A stretch of DNA of 64,000 nt from Gammaproteobacteria bacterium (GCA_026708185.1 JAPOVK010000045.1:62001-126000), one strand, 5' to 3'; shown: positions 34,251 through 43,614, numbered from the stretch's first letter. Made by a program: numbers and translations. Notes: generated by a model not told the origin, from the sequence alone.

Positions 34251-37169
34251 TCATGTGCCAGTCATCGCGCAGATCACCTTGATCCACGGCCGTTCCTCCG
34301 TGGTCATCGTCTCTTGGATCCAGTCTAGGTAATCGTCGTGAACGGTTTGAGCTTCGTTCCTCGCTTGCGCAAGGCGGCCCTGCTTGATGCTCTCCGCTTG
34401 AGCGGACTGCTCGAAGCGGATCTCGAGCTGGCCCAGTCGTCGGGCCACGAACGCGTCTAGGGCCTTGATCTCCTGGTCGAGCTTGGCGTTGATGGTCTGC
34501 TCAAACGCGTTCCGGCGCTTGGCGAAGTGGTTACGGGCTTCTCTCACCGCCGCAGGGAGGAGTGTGGCGACGGCCTCAGAATCGACGTCCGTCTGCTGGT
34601 TGGCCATGGGTTCGCGGCCTACCTCCGTACGTTCGGCCAATGTCTCGAAAGAGGTCAGCCTGGGATTCGCGCCATCGCGGAAAGCGACGGCAATCCAGTC
34701 GTGCACCAAGGGGTGGCTCTTGCGGTTGGGCACCAGGCCTGAGAGCACGAAGACGGTTTCGTCCGGCGACAGACCCCTTACGCCGGCCAGGATCGGGGCT
34801 TCGTGACGACCGAAAGCCGCAAGCATCCGGTCGTTCAGCCACGTGACAACAGGACTGAGCCGCCATAGGTAGTGCAAAGATGGCCAAGCCGACTCGCTGC
34901 GGCGACTCTCTTCGACGGCTTCGGCCATGCGGAGGTGGCTGGTTGTCAGGACGAGTCGGCGGTGGACGGGAAGGACTTCCGGGGGCAGGTAGCTGTAGCG
35001 CGCTACCAGATCCTCGGGCGCATCCACTGTCAGCATCTGTGTTTCGTGGTTGACATCGAAGCGCAGGTTGGCCGGTGCAGTGGGGTTTCCGTCCGTCGAG
35101 CTGATCCCGGCGTGTTTGGATTGAAGCTGGTGAAGTGCGGCTTCACAGTAGTGGAGTTCCGAGGGGAACAGAGAGAGCGGTGCCGCCGGATTGCCGTCGG
35201 GACTCGCGGCCGGCTCTGCCTCCTCGGGTTGAAGGAACAGCTTGAGTAGATTCTCACCGTCGTTTGGGATCATGGCCAAGCGGGTGTCGAAGTGGTCCGC
35301 TGACACCCCATCAGCGACCGCCTCTTCGGTGATCCGCTCCTGTTCCGCCACGTCGTGGACTTCCATGAAAACCGACGGGTCGCCGATGTTCTTGTAGGCC
35401 TGTTCGTCCTTCTCCTGCAGCACTTCGAGGATGCGGGTGTCGCCGCGGATGGTCTCGTTGGCGCTCTCCGTGACCAGGTACGCGATCTGCGGTGTGGCAT
35501 TCTGCCCGTAGCGGTCGACCCTGCCGTTGCGTTGCTGGAACACCATCAGCGACCACGGCATGTCGAAGTGGATCAGTCGGTGGCACTGGTAGTGCAGGTT
35601 GATGCCTTCCGCAGCGACGTCCGAACAGATGAGCAAGCGCACTGGACGTTGTGCGTTGCCGAAGTCCTCCACGATGCGCTGCTGCTCAACGTCGCTCATC
35701 CCCCCGTGCAGCGTCTCGACCTCGCCGGGCTTCAGCTTGAGATCGGCGGTGAGATGCGTGTTCAACCAGTTCAGCGTGGCGATTCGCTCCGTGAAGATGA
35801 CGAGGCGGTCAGTGGCTGTTGTCGGTTGCCACCGGAGCGGACCATCTCGGAGCGCAGACAACAGGGCCTGATACTTGGCGTACTGGGTCGGTTTGATCTT
35901 CTTCAACTCGTGCGATAGCTCCCGCAGGCCTTGGATCTCTTCCGTCCGGGCCGAGTCTTGGTTCTGCTCGACTTCGCGCTCGCGCCGCCTGATCCGTTCG
36001 TTCGCCGTCTCGATACATGCTGTAGGGCTGGAGAAGAGTGCCTTCTCTAGCGAGACGAGGAAGAGATCGCGCCTGCCGCTGCGGCCCCCCTTGCCGACAA
36101 CTTTGATGTTCAGCAAGGCGCTGTAGGCAGCCTCTTCCTCTTGCGAGGCGGCAAACCGGTGCGTGTACACAACGCGATCCTGGAACGCTTGTTGCACTTG
36201 CTCTTGGATGTCCTTTTTGAAGCGGCGGATCACCAGGCCCGGCCGGAAGTGCTCTTTGGCGTAGTCGTCCGGATCTGGGATGGCGGTCGCGTCCAGCATG
36301 TTCACAAGGCTCGCGAAGCTCCGCGCCTTGCCGTCGTGCGGAGTGGCCGAGAGCATGATGAGCGTGTCAGAGCGCCGTGCGAGCAGCTTGGCGAGGCGGC
36401 TCCGCAGCGAGCCCGTACCCCGGTCGGCCACGTTGTGCGCCTCGTCGATCACGATGATGTCCCAGTACGCGTCCTCCAAGTAGGTGCGGTATTCGGTGTC
36501 CTGCTTGAGCGTGTCGATGGAGATGATCGACTTGTCGTAGTAGTAGAACGGGTTGTGGTTCGTCGGGATGCGGCTGCGCACCCGTTGTATGCCGACCGAG
36601 TCCAGCCGCGTGAGGGGAATGGTGAAGCGGTTCCAGAACTCCTTCTGGAACTGCGCGAGCATGCTCTTGACGGCCAGCACGAGGATTCGGCGCCCTCGCC
36701 CACGCGCGATCAGCTCGCTGACGAGGATGCCGGCTTCCATGGTCTTCCCGAGACCAACAGCATCCGCGATCAGGATGCGTTGTCGGGGTTGAGCCAGGGC
36801 GAGCCGGGCCGGGTCAAGCTGGTAAGGAACCAAGTCCATGGCGGCGATGTGCCCGACATGAATCTCGGCATCGTTCGGTACAGCTTGGCGGAGTTGGCTT
36901 TCCATGAACAGGATGCTGTCAGCGAACTGCGCCGACTGGTCCGCAACGAGCTTGGTGGTCCCAGGGTCGAGTACCTGGATCGGCGGCTCAATCTCCGTGA
37001 GGAAGAAGGCTTCACGCCCACGGACGATCTCGGAGACGCCGTCGCAGACGAGTTGGTAGCCCTTGGGCGCGTGATCCACGCGACGCACGATCCACTCTGC
37101 GTCACGGATGACTACGCGTGCGCCGGGGGTAATGACGTTGTCTCGGGGGTCTGGGTGGGGAACGGGCAA
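34251..37169 (-). CDS. SNF2-family helicase (DISARM DrmD-like)
   Basis: A 972-residue Swi2/Snf2-type ATPase. The N-terminal ~100 residues begin with an SH3-like beta segment (ITPGARVVIRDAEWIVRRVD). Walker A is ADAVGLGKTMEAG near residue 135, DEAH is VIDEAHNV near 238, LSATPHDGK follows, and motif VI is QRNGRVDRYGQ near 545. A coiled-coil-like C-terminus (AKRRNAFEQTINAKLDQE ... QARNEAQTVHDDYLDW) closes it. Length and order match DrmD of class 1 DISARM, which translocates on DNA. The start is uncertain: TTG 37169 is the only candidate after an in-frame stop at 37208-37206, and its ribosome site is poor. It heads a minus-strand set with AIPR and a methyltransferase; a caspase-like gene is divergent 234 bases away. 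Confidence 0.87.
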   Translation of the reverse strand: MPVPHPDPRDNVITPGARVVIRDAEWIVRRVDHAPKGYQLVCDGVSEIVRGREAFFLTEIEPPIQVLDPGTTKLVADQSAQFADSILFMESQLRQAVPNDAEIHVGHIAAMDLVPYQLDPARLALAQPRQRILIADAVGLGKTMEAGILVSELIARGRGRRILVLAVKSMLAQFQKEFWNRFTIPLTRLDSVGIQRVRSRIPTNHNPFYYYDKSIISIDTLKQDTEYRTYLEDAYWDIIVIDEAHNVADRGTGSLRSRLAKLLARRSDTLIMLSATPHDGKARSFASLVNMLDATAIPDPDDYAKEHFRPGLVIRRFKKDIQEQVQQAFQDRVVYTHRFAASQEEEAAYSALLNIKVVGKGGRSGRRDLFLVSLEKALFSSPTACIETANERIRRREREVEQNQDSARTEEIQGLRELSHELKKIKPTQYAKYQALLSALRDGPLRWQPTTATDRLVIFTERIATLNWLNTHLTADLKLKPGEVETLHGGMSDVEQQRIVEDFGNAQRPVRLLICSDVAAEGINLHYQCHRLIHFDMPWSLMVFQQRNGRVDRYGQNATPQIAYLVTESANETIRGDTRILEVLQEKDEQAYKNIGDPSVFMEVHDVAEQERITEEAVADGVSADHFDTRLAMIPNDGENLLKLFLQPEEAEPAASPDGNPAAPLSLFPSELHYCEAALHQLQSKHAGISSTDGNPTAPANLRFDVNHETQMLTVDAPEDLVARYSYLPPEVLPVHRRLVLTTSHLRMAEAVEESRRSESAWPSLHYLWRLSPVVTWLNDRMLAAFGRHEAPILAGVRGLSPDETVFVLSGLVPNRKSHPLVHDWIAVAFRDGANPRLTSFETLAERTEVGREPMANQQTDVDSEAVATLLPAAVREARNHFAKRRNAFEQTINAKLDQEIKALDAFVARRLGQLEIRFEQSAQAESIKQGRLAQARNEAQTVHDDYLDWIQETMTTEERPWIKVICAMTGT

Positions 37170-37390
37170 GGCTGGTCTGTGGTAGGGCGGTCTCTGTTCC
37201 TCAGTTCATAGCGCAGGACGGGCGTTAGGCGCAACTGCCCGAACAGTGCGTTAACCGACAGTTGTATTTTCTTGCGCCTGGGCGGGAGTCGCTGCGGGCA
37301 CAGTCACTCACCAGTTAATCGTCGTGCACGCTGCGAGAACAAGAGGTCGCGCACGCTGCGTGAATGTGGTCCTATGCCGGCCTCGGCAAT

Positions 37391-37406
37391 GAGGAGGCAA
37401 GATGTG
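37391..37406 (+). promoter_or_regulatory. AGGAGG ribosome site setting a GTG start
   Basis: AGGAGG at 37392-37397 is followed after six bases by GTG 37404-37406 in frame with the caspase-like gene. This is a much better start than the in-frame ATG at 37389 inside the Shine-Dalgarno region or any start further upstream. Confidence 0.6.
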
Positions 37407-38021
37407 CAGCCGTACGGAATCTACTGCATTGAGCGAGAATGGGAACAGTCGGCATGGACGGCGAGCCCGCCACTCAAGGCGCTCGCGGCCCATCACGGTG
37501 TGGGCTACTGCGCCAAGACCGGAATCTCTACCGGCGACGCGTTCCTTGAGGCGTTGTCTCAATGGACGACGCTGTGTGAGAGCTTCGGAATCCTCTACAT
37601 CTCGTCGCACGGCTTTCCGGGCGGTATCACTGTTGGGTGCGATCCTGTCCGGGACACCGTGCGCTTGGGTCAGATGGCCGATCTTTTGGAGTCTGCGCAA
37701 GTCGACAACGGCGGTTGCCTACTCCATTTCGGGACATGCTCTACGCAGAAGCTCGTACGGCAGGGTTTTTCGGACTTCCGCGAGCGCACCGGATTCGAGG
37801 CGATAAGCGGGTACCGGCGGGATGTTGACTGGATCAAGTCCATGGCGTTCGACCTGCTTTATCTCGATCTGGTGATCGCGACAGCAATACGGTCAAGCGA
37901 CCGCAAGAAGCACCAGCCGCTGGACGCTGATTTTATGGAGACGGTGGTCGGCGAACTCGAGGAACGATCATGGTACGGCTTGGGCATGTCATTGGGATTC
38001 GGTATCGAGAATGGCGTATAG
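37404..38021 (+). CDS. Small caspase-like (clan CD) protein, DUF6642-like
   Basis: A 205-residue protein from GTG 37404. A His-Gly dyad (YISSHGFPGGIT, His69) and a Cys at the end of a hydrophobic strand (LLHFGTCST, Cys112) form the pattern of caspase/CHAT-type cysteine peptidases. SGYRRDVDWIKSMAFDLL then follows, as I recall for the DUF6642 family. It is shorter than usual caspases and has no attached domain. It stands alone on the plus strand, divergent from the SNF2 gene, between two parts of a defence island. An effector or regulatory protease role is plausible. Downstream, 38022-38231 holds no recognised gene. The partner or activator is not obvious; the frameshifted ATPase after it is on the other strand. 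Confidence 0.68.
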   Translation: MQPYGIYCIEREWEQSAWTASPPLKALAAHHGVGYCAKTGISTGDAFLEALSQWTTLCESFGILYISSHGFPGGITVGCDPVRDTVRLGQMADLLESAQVDNGGCLLHFGTCSTQKLVRQGFSDFRERTGFEAISGYRRDVDWIKSMAFDLLYLDLVIATAIRSSDRKKHQPLDADFMETVVGELEERSWYGLGMSLGFGIENGV

Positions 38022-38231
38022 CGCCGCGTGAGAGGGGCACCGACGATCTGTTCAAGAGACGAGGTAAGGGACACAGCCAAAATCGCGCTGATTTGGCCCG
38101 TACAAAAATGGGACCGTGATCGGCCGGCGACGCCTGTGTCGGTGCACAGCAAGCCACGCTCGTCGGTCTTTGGCGTGGTGCAGGGCTGCGAGTCTCGTTG
38201 GATCGTGGTCAGAACGGGGTCCGGTAGCTAC

Positions 38232-39289
38232 CTAACTTTCCGCCTCTTGCCTGCGCGCAACCACATCCTCCAGGTACTTGGTCATCGACGGGATCGGCAC
38301 CCCCAGACGTTCGCCGTCACGTTCCTCGATGACGCCGGCCTTGAGCATTTTGGCGTAGCACTCCAGGGTCCCGTCAGGATGGCTGCGGTGATGTAGCGCT
38401 CGACGTGCGGAGGGCAGGCGATCCACGGCCTCTTCGATCACGGCGCAGACCCGGACGAACGCGTCGCCGCTGGCCGACAACGCACCGTGCGCGGCGAGGA
38501 TGACCGCAGGGTCCGTCTGGGAGGCATCGATTCGGCCTTCGTAGTAGTCACGGCACAACGCGGCGCCTCGATCCAGCGCCGCTTCGAGGTTCCGCACGTC
38601 ACCGAGATCGAGGCGTTCCGCGCCGGCCAGTGCTCGCCAGGTGCCCGAAAGGTAGGACGCCACATGCTGTGGCCAACCCAACGAGGCGTCCGCGAGTTCG
38701 TTGGTCCACTGCTCCACATGGTCTTCATCGTGTCGGACCGGCGGCTGCGTGCAACGATCCAGCGTCCAGTGCAATGTATGGAGGACTGAGTCGCGGGCTT
38801 CCTCGTGCGTCAACGCGCCGATCCGCAAGATGGCATCGCCCCCGAGCCGAGCGACGCCGACGAACGCGGTCCATCGAGTCAACTCCACCGGTGGCGTCTG
38901 CACGGTCTTTGTCACGGAGCCGCCGCCGCCGGCGATCGAGCCCTTGGCGGTCTTGGCCGATTGCTCGGTGGTTGAGAAAACACCGGGGTCGATATCCAAC
39001 GCTGCGACCGCGATGTCGCGGATCACATCGTCCTCGCCGTCTTTGGACCAGGGGGCGTCGTAGAGCAACGCCTGTCCCCGGCCTCTCGGAATCGCGTTGC
39101 CGCTTCGCGAAGCAGGGAGGTCTTCCCCGCCCCGGGTGCGCCTTGCACCACCATTGTGTTGCCTGCGGCTGGGTGCCGAGCGTTGACCAGGATGTGATCG
39201 AGTTCGTCCCGCCGCCCGGCGAAGTGAACGGGCGCGGCGCGATCCCTGATCGGTGCGCCGAAGCTTCGCAACACCTCGCGCGTGTCCAT
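38232..39289 (-). pseudogene. P-loop ATPase with a frameshift near 39070
   Basis: The gene starts at ATG 39289 (MDTREVLRSFGAPIRDRA) with a nucleotide-binding site VVQGAPGAGKTSLL, but this frame soon ends. The adjacent frame continues coherently from about 39070 (GQALLYDAPWSKDGEDD) to the stop at 38232, ending in a winged-helix-like tail (MLKAGVIEERDGERLGVP ... MTKYLEDVV). The join falls in a GGGG run (RC of cccc near 39076), consistent with loss of one G. The intact product would be about 350 residues: an AAA/STAND-type ATPase with a helical middle part. It is divergent from the Uma2 gene by 134 bases. Real pseudogene and sequencing error cannot be told apart here. Confidence 0.65.
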
Positions 39290-39423
39290 GGCGGCATTGT
39301 GCCGCGTCTCCGACTCGGGAGTTGCAGGGTGAAACGGGTTCCGACCTGTCCGACCGCGGACGCGAAACCTGAAATTCGGCGTTCGGGCGAGTATTCTCCG
39401 GTGCTACGAGACGAGACTGGAAC

Positions 39424-40056
39424 GTGACTATCGCACCACAAGGCTCTGCGAGGCAGAGAGACACCGCGAACGGTGTGGTCGTAGTCCGGCTGCAAGGCGC
39501 GCTTTGCCCGACGGAAGAGCAGTTCTACGAGTTCTGTCGCCTCAACAACGAGTTGCGCATCGAAAGGGATGGCGCGGGGGACGTGTCGATCATGCCGCCG
39601 GCAGGATGGGAAACTGCGGCAAAGAACGCCGAGATCACGCACCAACTACAGGTCTGGGCGGCGATGAACGGCACCGGTCGAGCGGCCGACTCCTCGGCTG
39701 GGTATGTATTGCCCAACGGGGCCATCCGTTCGCCAGACGCATCCTGGGTGAGCAACGAACGCCTAGCGGCGCTGAGTGAGGATCAGAAGACCGGGTTCCT
39801 GCCCATCTGCCCCGATTTCGTAATCGAACTTCGCTCGGCGACAGACCCGTTGCCGGCACTACGGGCGAAGATGTCGGAGTACATTGCGTGCGGGGCAGTG
39901 CTGGGGTGGTTGATCGATCCCGCGAATCGCCAGGTGGTCGTCTATCGCCCGGACCTCGCTGCCGAGGAACTGGATTCGACGACGAGCATCTCCGGTGACC
40001 CGGAGCTGCCGGGGTTCCGGTTGCTATTGGCGGAGATGTGGCGGGAGTCCGAATAG
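39424..40056 (+). CDS. Uma2-family (DUF820) putative endonuclease
   Basis: A 210-residue protein from GTG 39424. It has the Uma2 layout of a restriction-endonuclease fold: an N-terminal helix (LCPTEEQFYEFCRLN), a strand/turn with SPDASWVS, then CPDFVIELRSATDPL, where the acidic residues correspond to the PD...E core, and LRAKMSEYIACGAVLGWLIDP. Uma2 genes are very numerous in some bacteria, and their natural targets are not established. It is divergent from the ATPase pseudogene and 74 bases ahead of a small membrane protein on the same strand. No special link to the defence genes is visible beyond position. Confidence 0.88.
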   Translation: MTIAPQGSARQRDTANGVVVVRLQGALCPTEEQFYEFCRLNNELRIERDGAGDVSIMPPAGWETAAKNAEITHQLQVWAAMNGTGRAADSSAGYVLPNGAIRSPDASWVSNERLAALSEDQKTGFLPICPDFVIELRSATDPLPALRAKMSEYIACGAVLGWLIDPANRQVVVYRPDLAAEELDSTTSISGDPELPGFRLLLAEMWRESE

Positions 40057-40130
40057 GCTCAACGCTGTTGCCCTTCGGGGCAGGCCCCGCGAGGTCAACC
40101 TCCCGCTACCTTAGGCGCTGGGTGAGTTGA

Positions 40131-40571
40131 ATGACCTTCCGAGAATGGCTGCGCGCGTCGGCCGAACCGGGGCCCGTTGGTCGCCTCCACTTTGGAATGC
40201 GGCATCGGGTGAAACCCTCGCGAAACGACGCGATCTGGCGCGGCTGCGCTGGACTGGGGCTGCTGGTTGCATGGGTCCTGTTCATGTCCGGACAGTCGCT
40301 CGACTTCGGCGGATACGCGCTCGCCGGGTTGCTGACGGTCATGTATCTCGTCGTCGGCTTTTTCGTGCATCCCGCGCCGGAGGCGTCGAACGTGGGTTGG
40401 GGCGGCGGCATGTTCGACAACCCGTTTCGGTTCTCAGACGGGTTCAATCGCTCCCTGTTCACGTTGAGACTGGTCCTGTGGCCAGGACGATTCGTCGCCG
40501 AGTGCTTGGCGGACATCGGCGAATTCGCGGCCGACAAGCTGTCCAAGCCCCCGGGTCTCGGACGCCAATAG
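40131..40571 (+). CDS. Small membrane protein of unknown function
   Basis: A 146-residue protein with a basic N-terminus (MTFREWLRASAEPGP ... RHRVKPSRNDAIWRG) followed by two hydrophobic helices at about residues 37-53 (AGLGLLVAWVLFM) and 62-78 (YALAGLLTVMYLVVGFFV). A Gly-rich segment (VGWGGGMFDNPF) and an amphipathic C-terminal part follow. No family was recognised. The start has a GGTGAG-like site just upstream. It lies after the Uma2 gene on the same strand and is convergent with the S9 peptidase gene, 41 bases away. It marks the right edge of the island. Confidence 0.65.
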   Translation: MTFREWLRASAEPGPVGRLHFGMRHRVKPSRNDAIWRGCAGLGLLVAWVLFMSGQSLDFGGYALAGLLTVMYLVVGFFVHPAPEASNVGWGGGMFDNPFRFSDGFNRSLFTLRLVLWPGRFVAECLADIGEFAADKLSKPPGLGRQ

Positions 40572-40612
40572 CATCAGCCGCTACGCGGCCCGCCGTAGCC
40601 CGCTGCGACCCG

Positions 40613-43354
40613 TTACTCGACCGCTGTCAACACCGATGCCACCTTTGCCCCGCCCATCGCCGGCTGAGTCTGTTCCACTTTCACCGCCCGATGAGGCGCG
40701 GCTTGCGTGACCCACATTGTGCCGGTCGCGCCATCGTCCCCGGTCAAGTCCAAGCGAAAGGTCTCGAAATTGCCCGCGGCCGTCTCCACCGGCTCAGACG
40801 CGCCAACCACGACGTTCAGCAGTTGCACGCTGCCCGTGCCTGGCTGAAACGCACGCACTTGCGTCTTGAACCCTTCGCCTAACGGCATCGCGGCAAGCGC
40901 GGTTTCTAGGTGTCCGACGACCGGGCCCTCCAAGGTCACGTTGACTGGCGTCGCGGCGGCGCCCGGCATCAGCATCTCGCCGGTGACGGACGTGTCCGAG
41001 AAATCGAGCGTGACGCGAACGGGGCCTTGCTCGATGGCGCGGTGCACGGGAGCGAGGTCGCTTGCGCGAAGGAAAACGGTGTCCACGGCGTTGCCCATCG
41101 GGGATTGCAGTGTCGTTGTGATCTGCCAGACGTCCTTATCGTCACGCGTTGCGCGGCTGCGTGCGATCGTGCTGGTCATGGCGAGCGCTTGTCCGCCAGC
41201 CTCCATTTTGACGTCGTAGGTCGCGGTCTCGGGCTCGAGTGCTGCCCCGTCGAGGACAACCTTGGGTGCGCCGACGAGCGCGACGACGGTTTCCGGCAGT
41301 TCGACGTCGGCCACGTCGACGCGCAAGGAGTCGAGCTTCGCCGCCACGTCCGGCGCCACGTCTTCCTGGAACCGGCCATCGAGATGTCCCGCGAGGAAGC
41401 GCTCGATCTCCGCGTACATGGCGAGCCGGTTTTCGCGGCCCGCGAAACCGTGGCCTTCGTCGAGCGCGAGCAGGTACTCGACGGGGCGTTCGAGGTCTCG
41501 CAACGCTACGACGATCTGTTCGGACTCCGCCTTCTTCACGCGCGGGTCGTTCGCGCCCTGGATGATGAGGAGCGGCGCCGTGATGTTCTCGGCGTGGAAG
41601 AACGGCGACTGCGACATCAGGCGCGCGCGATCCTCGGGATCGTCTGGGTCGCCGACCCGGCGCGCGAACATCTGCTTGATCGGCCCCCAGTACGGTGGGA
41701 TCGAATTGAGCAGCGTGACGATGTTGGACGGTCCGACGATGGACACGCCCGCTGCGTAGACGTCGGGCGTGAACGTGACCCCGGCAAGCGTCGCGTAGCC
41801 GCCGTAGGAGCCGCCCAGGATCGCGACCTGCTCCGGGTCGGCGATGCCTTCGTCGATGAGGTATTGCACGCCGTCAGTGATGTCGTGCTGCATGACGCCC
41901 GTGCCCCACTCGCCGTTGCCCTCGTTGAGGAACCGCTTGCCGTAGCCCGTGGAGCCGCGGAAGTTCGGCATCATGACCGCGTAGCCCCGGTTGGCGAGGA
42001 ACTGCGCCATTGAGTCGTAGCCCCAGCTATCGCGGCCCCAGGGCCCACCGTGCGGCACGATCACGGTCGGCAGGTTCTCGACCGCAACACCTTTGGGCGT
42101 CACCAGGTAGCCGGGAATCTCGCGACCGTCGCGGGCATCAAACCGGATCGGGCGCATGTTCGCGAGCTGATCGCTCGGCAATTCGGGGCGGGAGTCGTAG
42201 AGCTTGTCCAGCGTCTTCTCGGCGCGGCTGTAAAGGTAGACCGCGCCAGGATTGACGTCGCTCGCAACCGCGACGATGAACTGCGTGCCGTCCTCGGTGC
42301 CGGACGGGTAGCCGAACTCGCCATCGGGCAGGCGTTCGCGCAGCCAGGCGATCTCCTGCTCAAGTTCCTCGGTGAGCGGATAGATGCGCACCCGGTCGCC
42401 GACGTAGAGGGTGGCGACGAGTTCCTCGGTCACGTCGGAGAACCACGCGCCGCCGAGATCCACCTGGCCTTCCGGATCGGAGTCGACGAGTTCCTCCTCG
42501 CCGGTGACGACGTTGACCAGCAGCAGGCGAATCAGGTCCACTCCCTTGTTGCTCACCACGTAGACGCGCTCGCCGTCCTTGTGGAACCGGTTGGCGGAGC
42601 AGGTCTCCTCCCAGCCGCAGTCGTAAAGCACGCGGCCGAGGGCGCCGTCGTCGACCACGAGAATGTCGGTGCCGCCGTCCGGGCGTTGGCGCTCGGCGAG
42701 GCGAACATCGCCGGCGAGATCGGTTACCCACTGGCTGACGTTGGTGTCGTTCTGGATCAGGAGTTCGCGCGTTCCGTTGTCGATGTCGAGGCGGTAGACA
42801 TCGTGCAACGCCGGGTCACGGTCGTTGATGCCGACGATGATCTGAGAAGGCGTTCCCTCCGGCACGGCGTAGATCATCGCGCGGATTCCGTCCATCGGTG
42901 TCAGGTCACGCGCGCGCGGAACGCCGGATTCCTCCTCCGGGTCGGCCGCCGGATCGACCGCGTAGACGTGAAAGTCCTCGGTGCCGCCTTCGTCCTGGAT
43001 GAACAGCACGTAGCGGCTGTCTTCCGTCCAGAAGTGTCCGGCCAGCGGGCGCTCGGTGTCGGCCGTGAGCGGGCGCGCGGCGTCGAACGGCTCGTCCAGG
43101 GCCTTCACCCAGACGTTCATGACCCCGCGATAGGGCTTGCGGAATGAAATCCACTTGCCGTCGGGGGAAAGCTGGGCGCCGGAAACCTCCGGGTCGCCGA
43201 AGAAGACGTTGCGATCGATCAGGGGTGGCATGGTCGCCAGACGATCTGCGGCCGGGTCTTCCGAGGCCGTGGCGACGGGGGCTAGCGAAAGGCTGAACAG
43301 CAGCGCGCTGGCCTGGAAGACTCGAGGCGCACGCCTGCGGTCGATATGGGTCAT
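40613..43354 (-). CDS. Exported S9-family prolyl oligopeptidase-like peptidase with C-terminal beta extension
   Basis: A 913-residue serine peptidase. I choose ATG 43354 (MTHIDRRRAPRVFQASALLF) because it gives a clean signal peptide cut after VATAS and has GGAG about 8 bases upstream; the open frame runs further 5' without a signal. A beta-propeller spans about residues 50-430. The alpha/beta hydrolase part carries GGSYGGYATLAG (Ser near 515), GANDPRVKK (Asp near 603) and DEGHGFAG (His near 634). The last ~240 residues are an extra beta-rich domain ending GNFETFRLDL ... MWVTQAAPHRAVKVE, reminiscent of DUF3108-like modules. Probable periplasmic or outer-membrane-associated dipeptidyl or acyl-peptide hydrolase. 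No island connection is seen. Confidence 0.9.
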   Translation of the reverse strand: MTHIDRRRAPRVFQASALLFSLSLAPVATASEDPAADRLATMPPLIDRNVFFGDPEVSGAQLSPDGKWISFRKPYRGVMNVWVKALDEPFDAARPLTADTERPLAGHFWTEDSRYVLFIQDEGGTEDFHVYAVDPAADPEEESGVPRARDLTPMDGIRAMIYAVPEGTPSQIIVGINDRDPALHDVYRLDIDNGTRELLIQNDTNVSQWVTDLAGDVRLAERQRPDGGTDILVVDDGALGRVLYDCGWEETCSANRFHKDGERVYVVSNKGVDLIRLLLVNVVTGEEELVDSDPEGQVDLGGAWFSDVTEELVATLYVGDRVRIYPLTEELEQEIAWLRERLPDGEFGYPSGTEDGTQFIVAVASDVNPGAVYLYSRAEKTLDKLYDSRPELPSDQLANMRPIRFDARDGREIPGYLVTPKGVAVENLPTVIVPHGGPWGRDSWGYDSMAQFLANRGYAVMMPNFRGSTGYGKRFLNEGNGEWGTGVMQHDITDGVQYLIDEGIADPEQVAILGGSYGGYATLAGVTFTPDVYAAGVSIVGPSNIVTLLNSIPPYWGPIKQMFARRVGDPDDPEDRARLMSQSPFFHAENITAPLLIIQGANDPRVKKAESEQIVVALRDLERPVEYLLALDEGHGFAGRENRLAMYAEIERFLAGHLDGRFQEDVAPDVAAKLDSLRVDVADVELPETVVALVGAPKVVLDGAALEPETATYDVKMEAGGQALAMTSTIARSRATRDDKDVWQITTTLQSPMGNAVDTVFLRASDLAPVHRAIEQGPVRVTLDFSDTSVTGEMLMPGAAATPVNVTLEGPVVGHLETALAAMPLGEGFKTQVRAFQPGTGSVQLLNVVVGASEPVETAAGNFETFRLDLTGDDGATGTMWVTQAAPHRAVKVEQTQPAMGGAKVASVLTAVE

Positions 43355-43614
43355 TGGTTGGTCTCCGGGTTCGTGTAAGCGTGGTCTGTCACTGTGCAGC
43401 AAGGCACGTGCCACCTGCGGGGCGGCGTCACAACTGTTTGATTTGTCTTTGATGCTACTGAGTGGCATCCGGGGTTGCCATCGTGGGTGTCGCGTTTGAC
43501 CGCAGGAGTTGGTGGACGCCGCCAATCGCGCTTGCAATCGAACAGCGCCTAGGCCAAACATGAACCCCATGCTCGCGCGCCCCTCTCATATGCGCCCACC
43601 GGCTTGATCCACCG

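Noticed and set aside
7058-37169. A complete class 1 DISARM system
   Set aside because: DrmD-like and DrmMI-like genes are present, but no DrmC (phospholipase D) was found and the helicases are not arranged as DrmA plus a separate DrmB.
38080-38100. A short CCAAA...TTTGG hairpin after the caspase-like gene
   Set aside because: The arms are only five bases with mismatches inside, too weak to call a terminator.
39290-39464. N-terminal extension of the ATPase second frame up to 39464
   Set aside because: The residues are Arg/Ser-rich antisense-like sequence; the true N-terminus with the P-loop lies in another frame starting at 39289.
3658-40571. CRISPR arrays, tRNA-based attachment sites or integrase genes that would explain the island
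   Set aside because: I looked for regularly spaced repeats, tRNA-like ends and recombinase motifs and saw none; the only array is the 26-bp palindromic set, which has no spacers.
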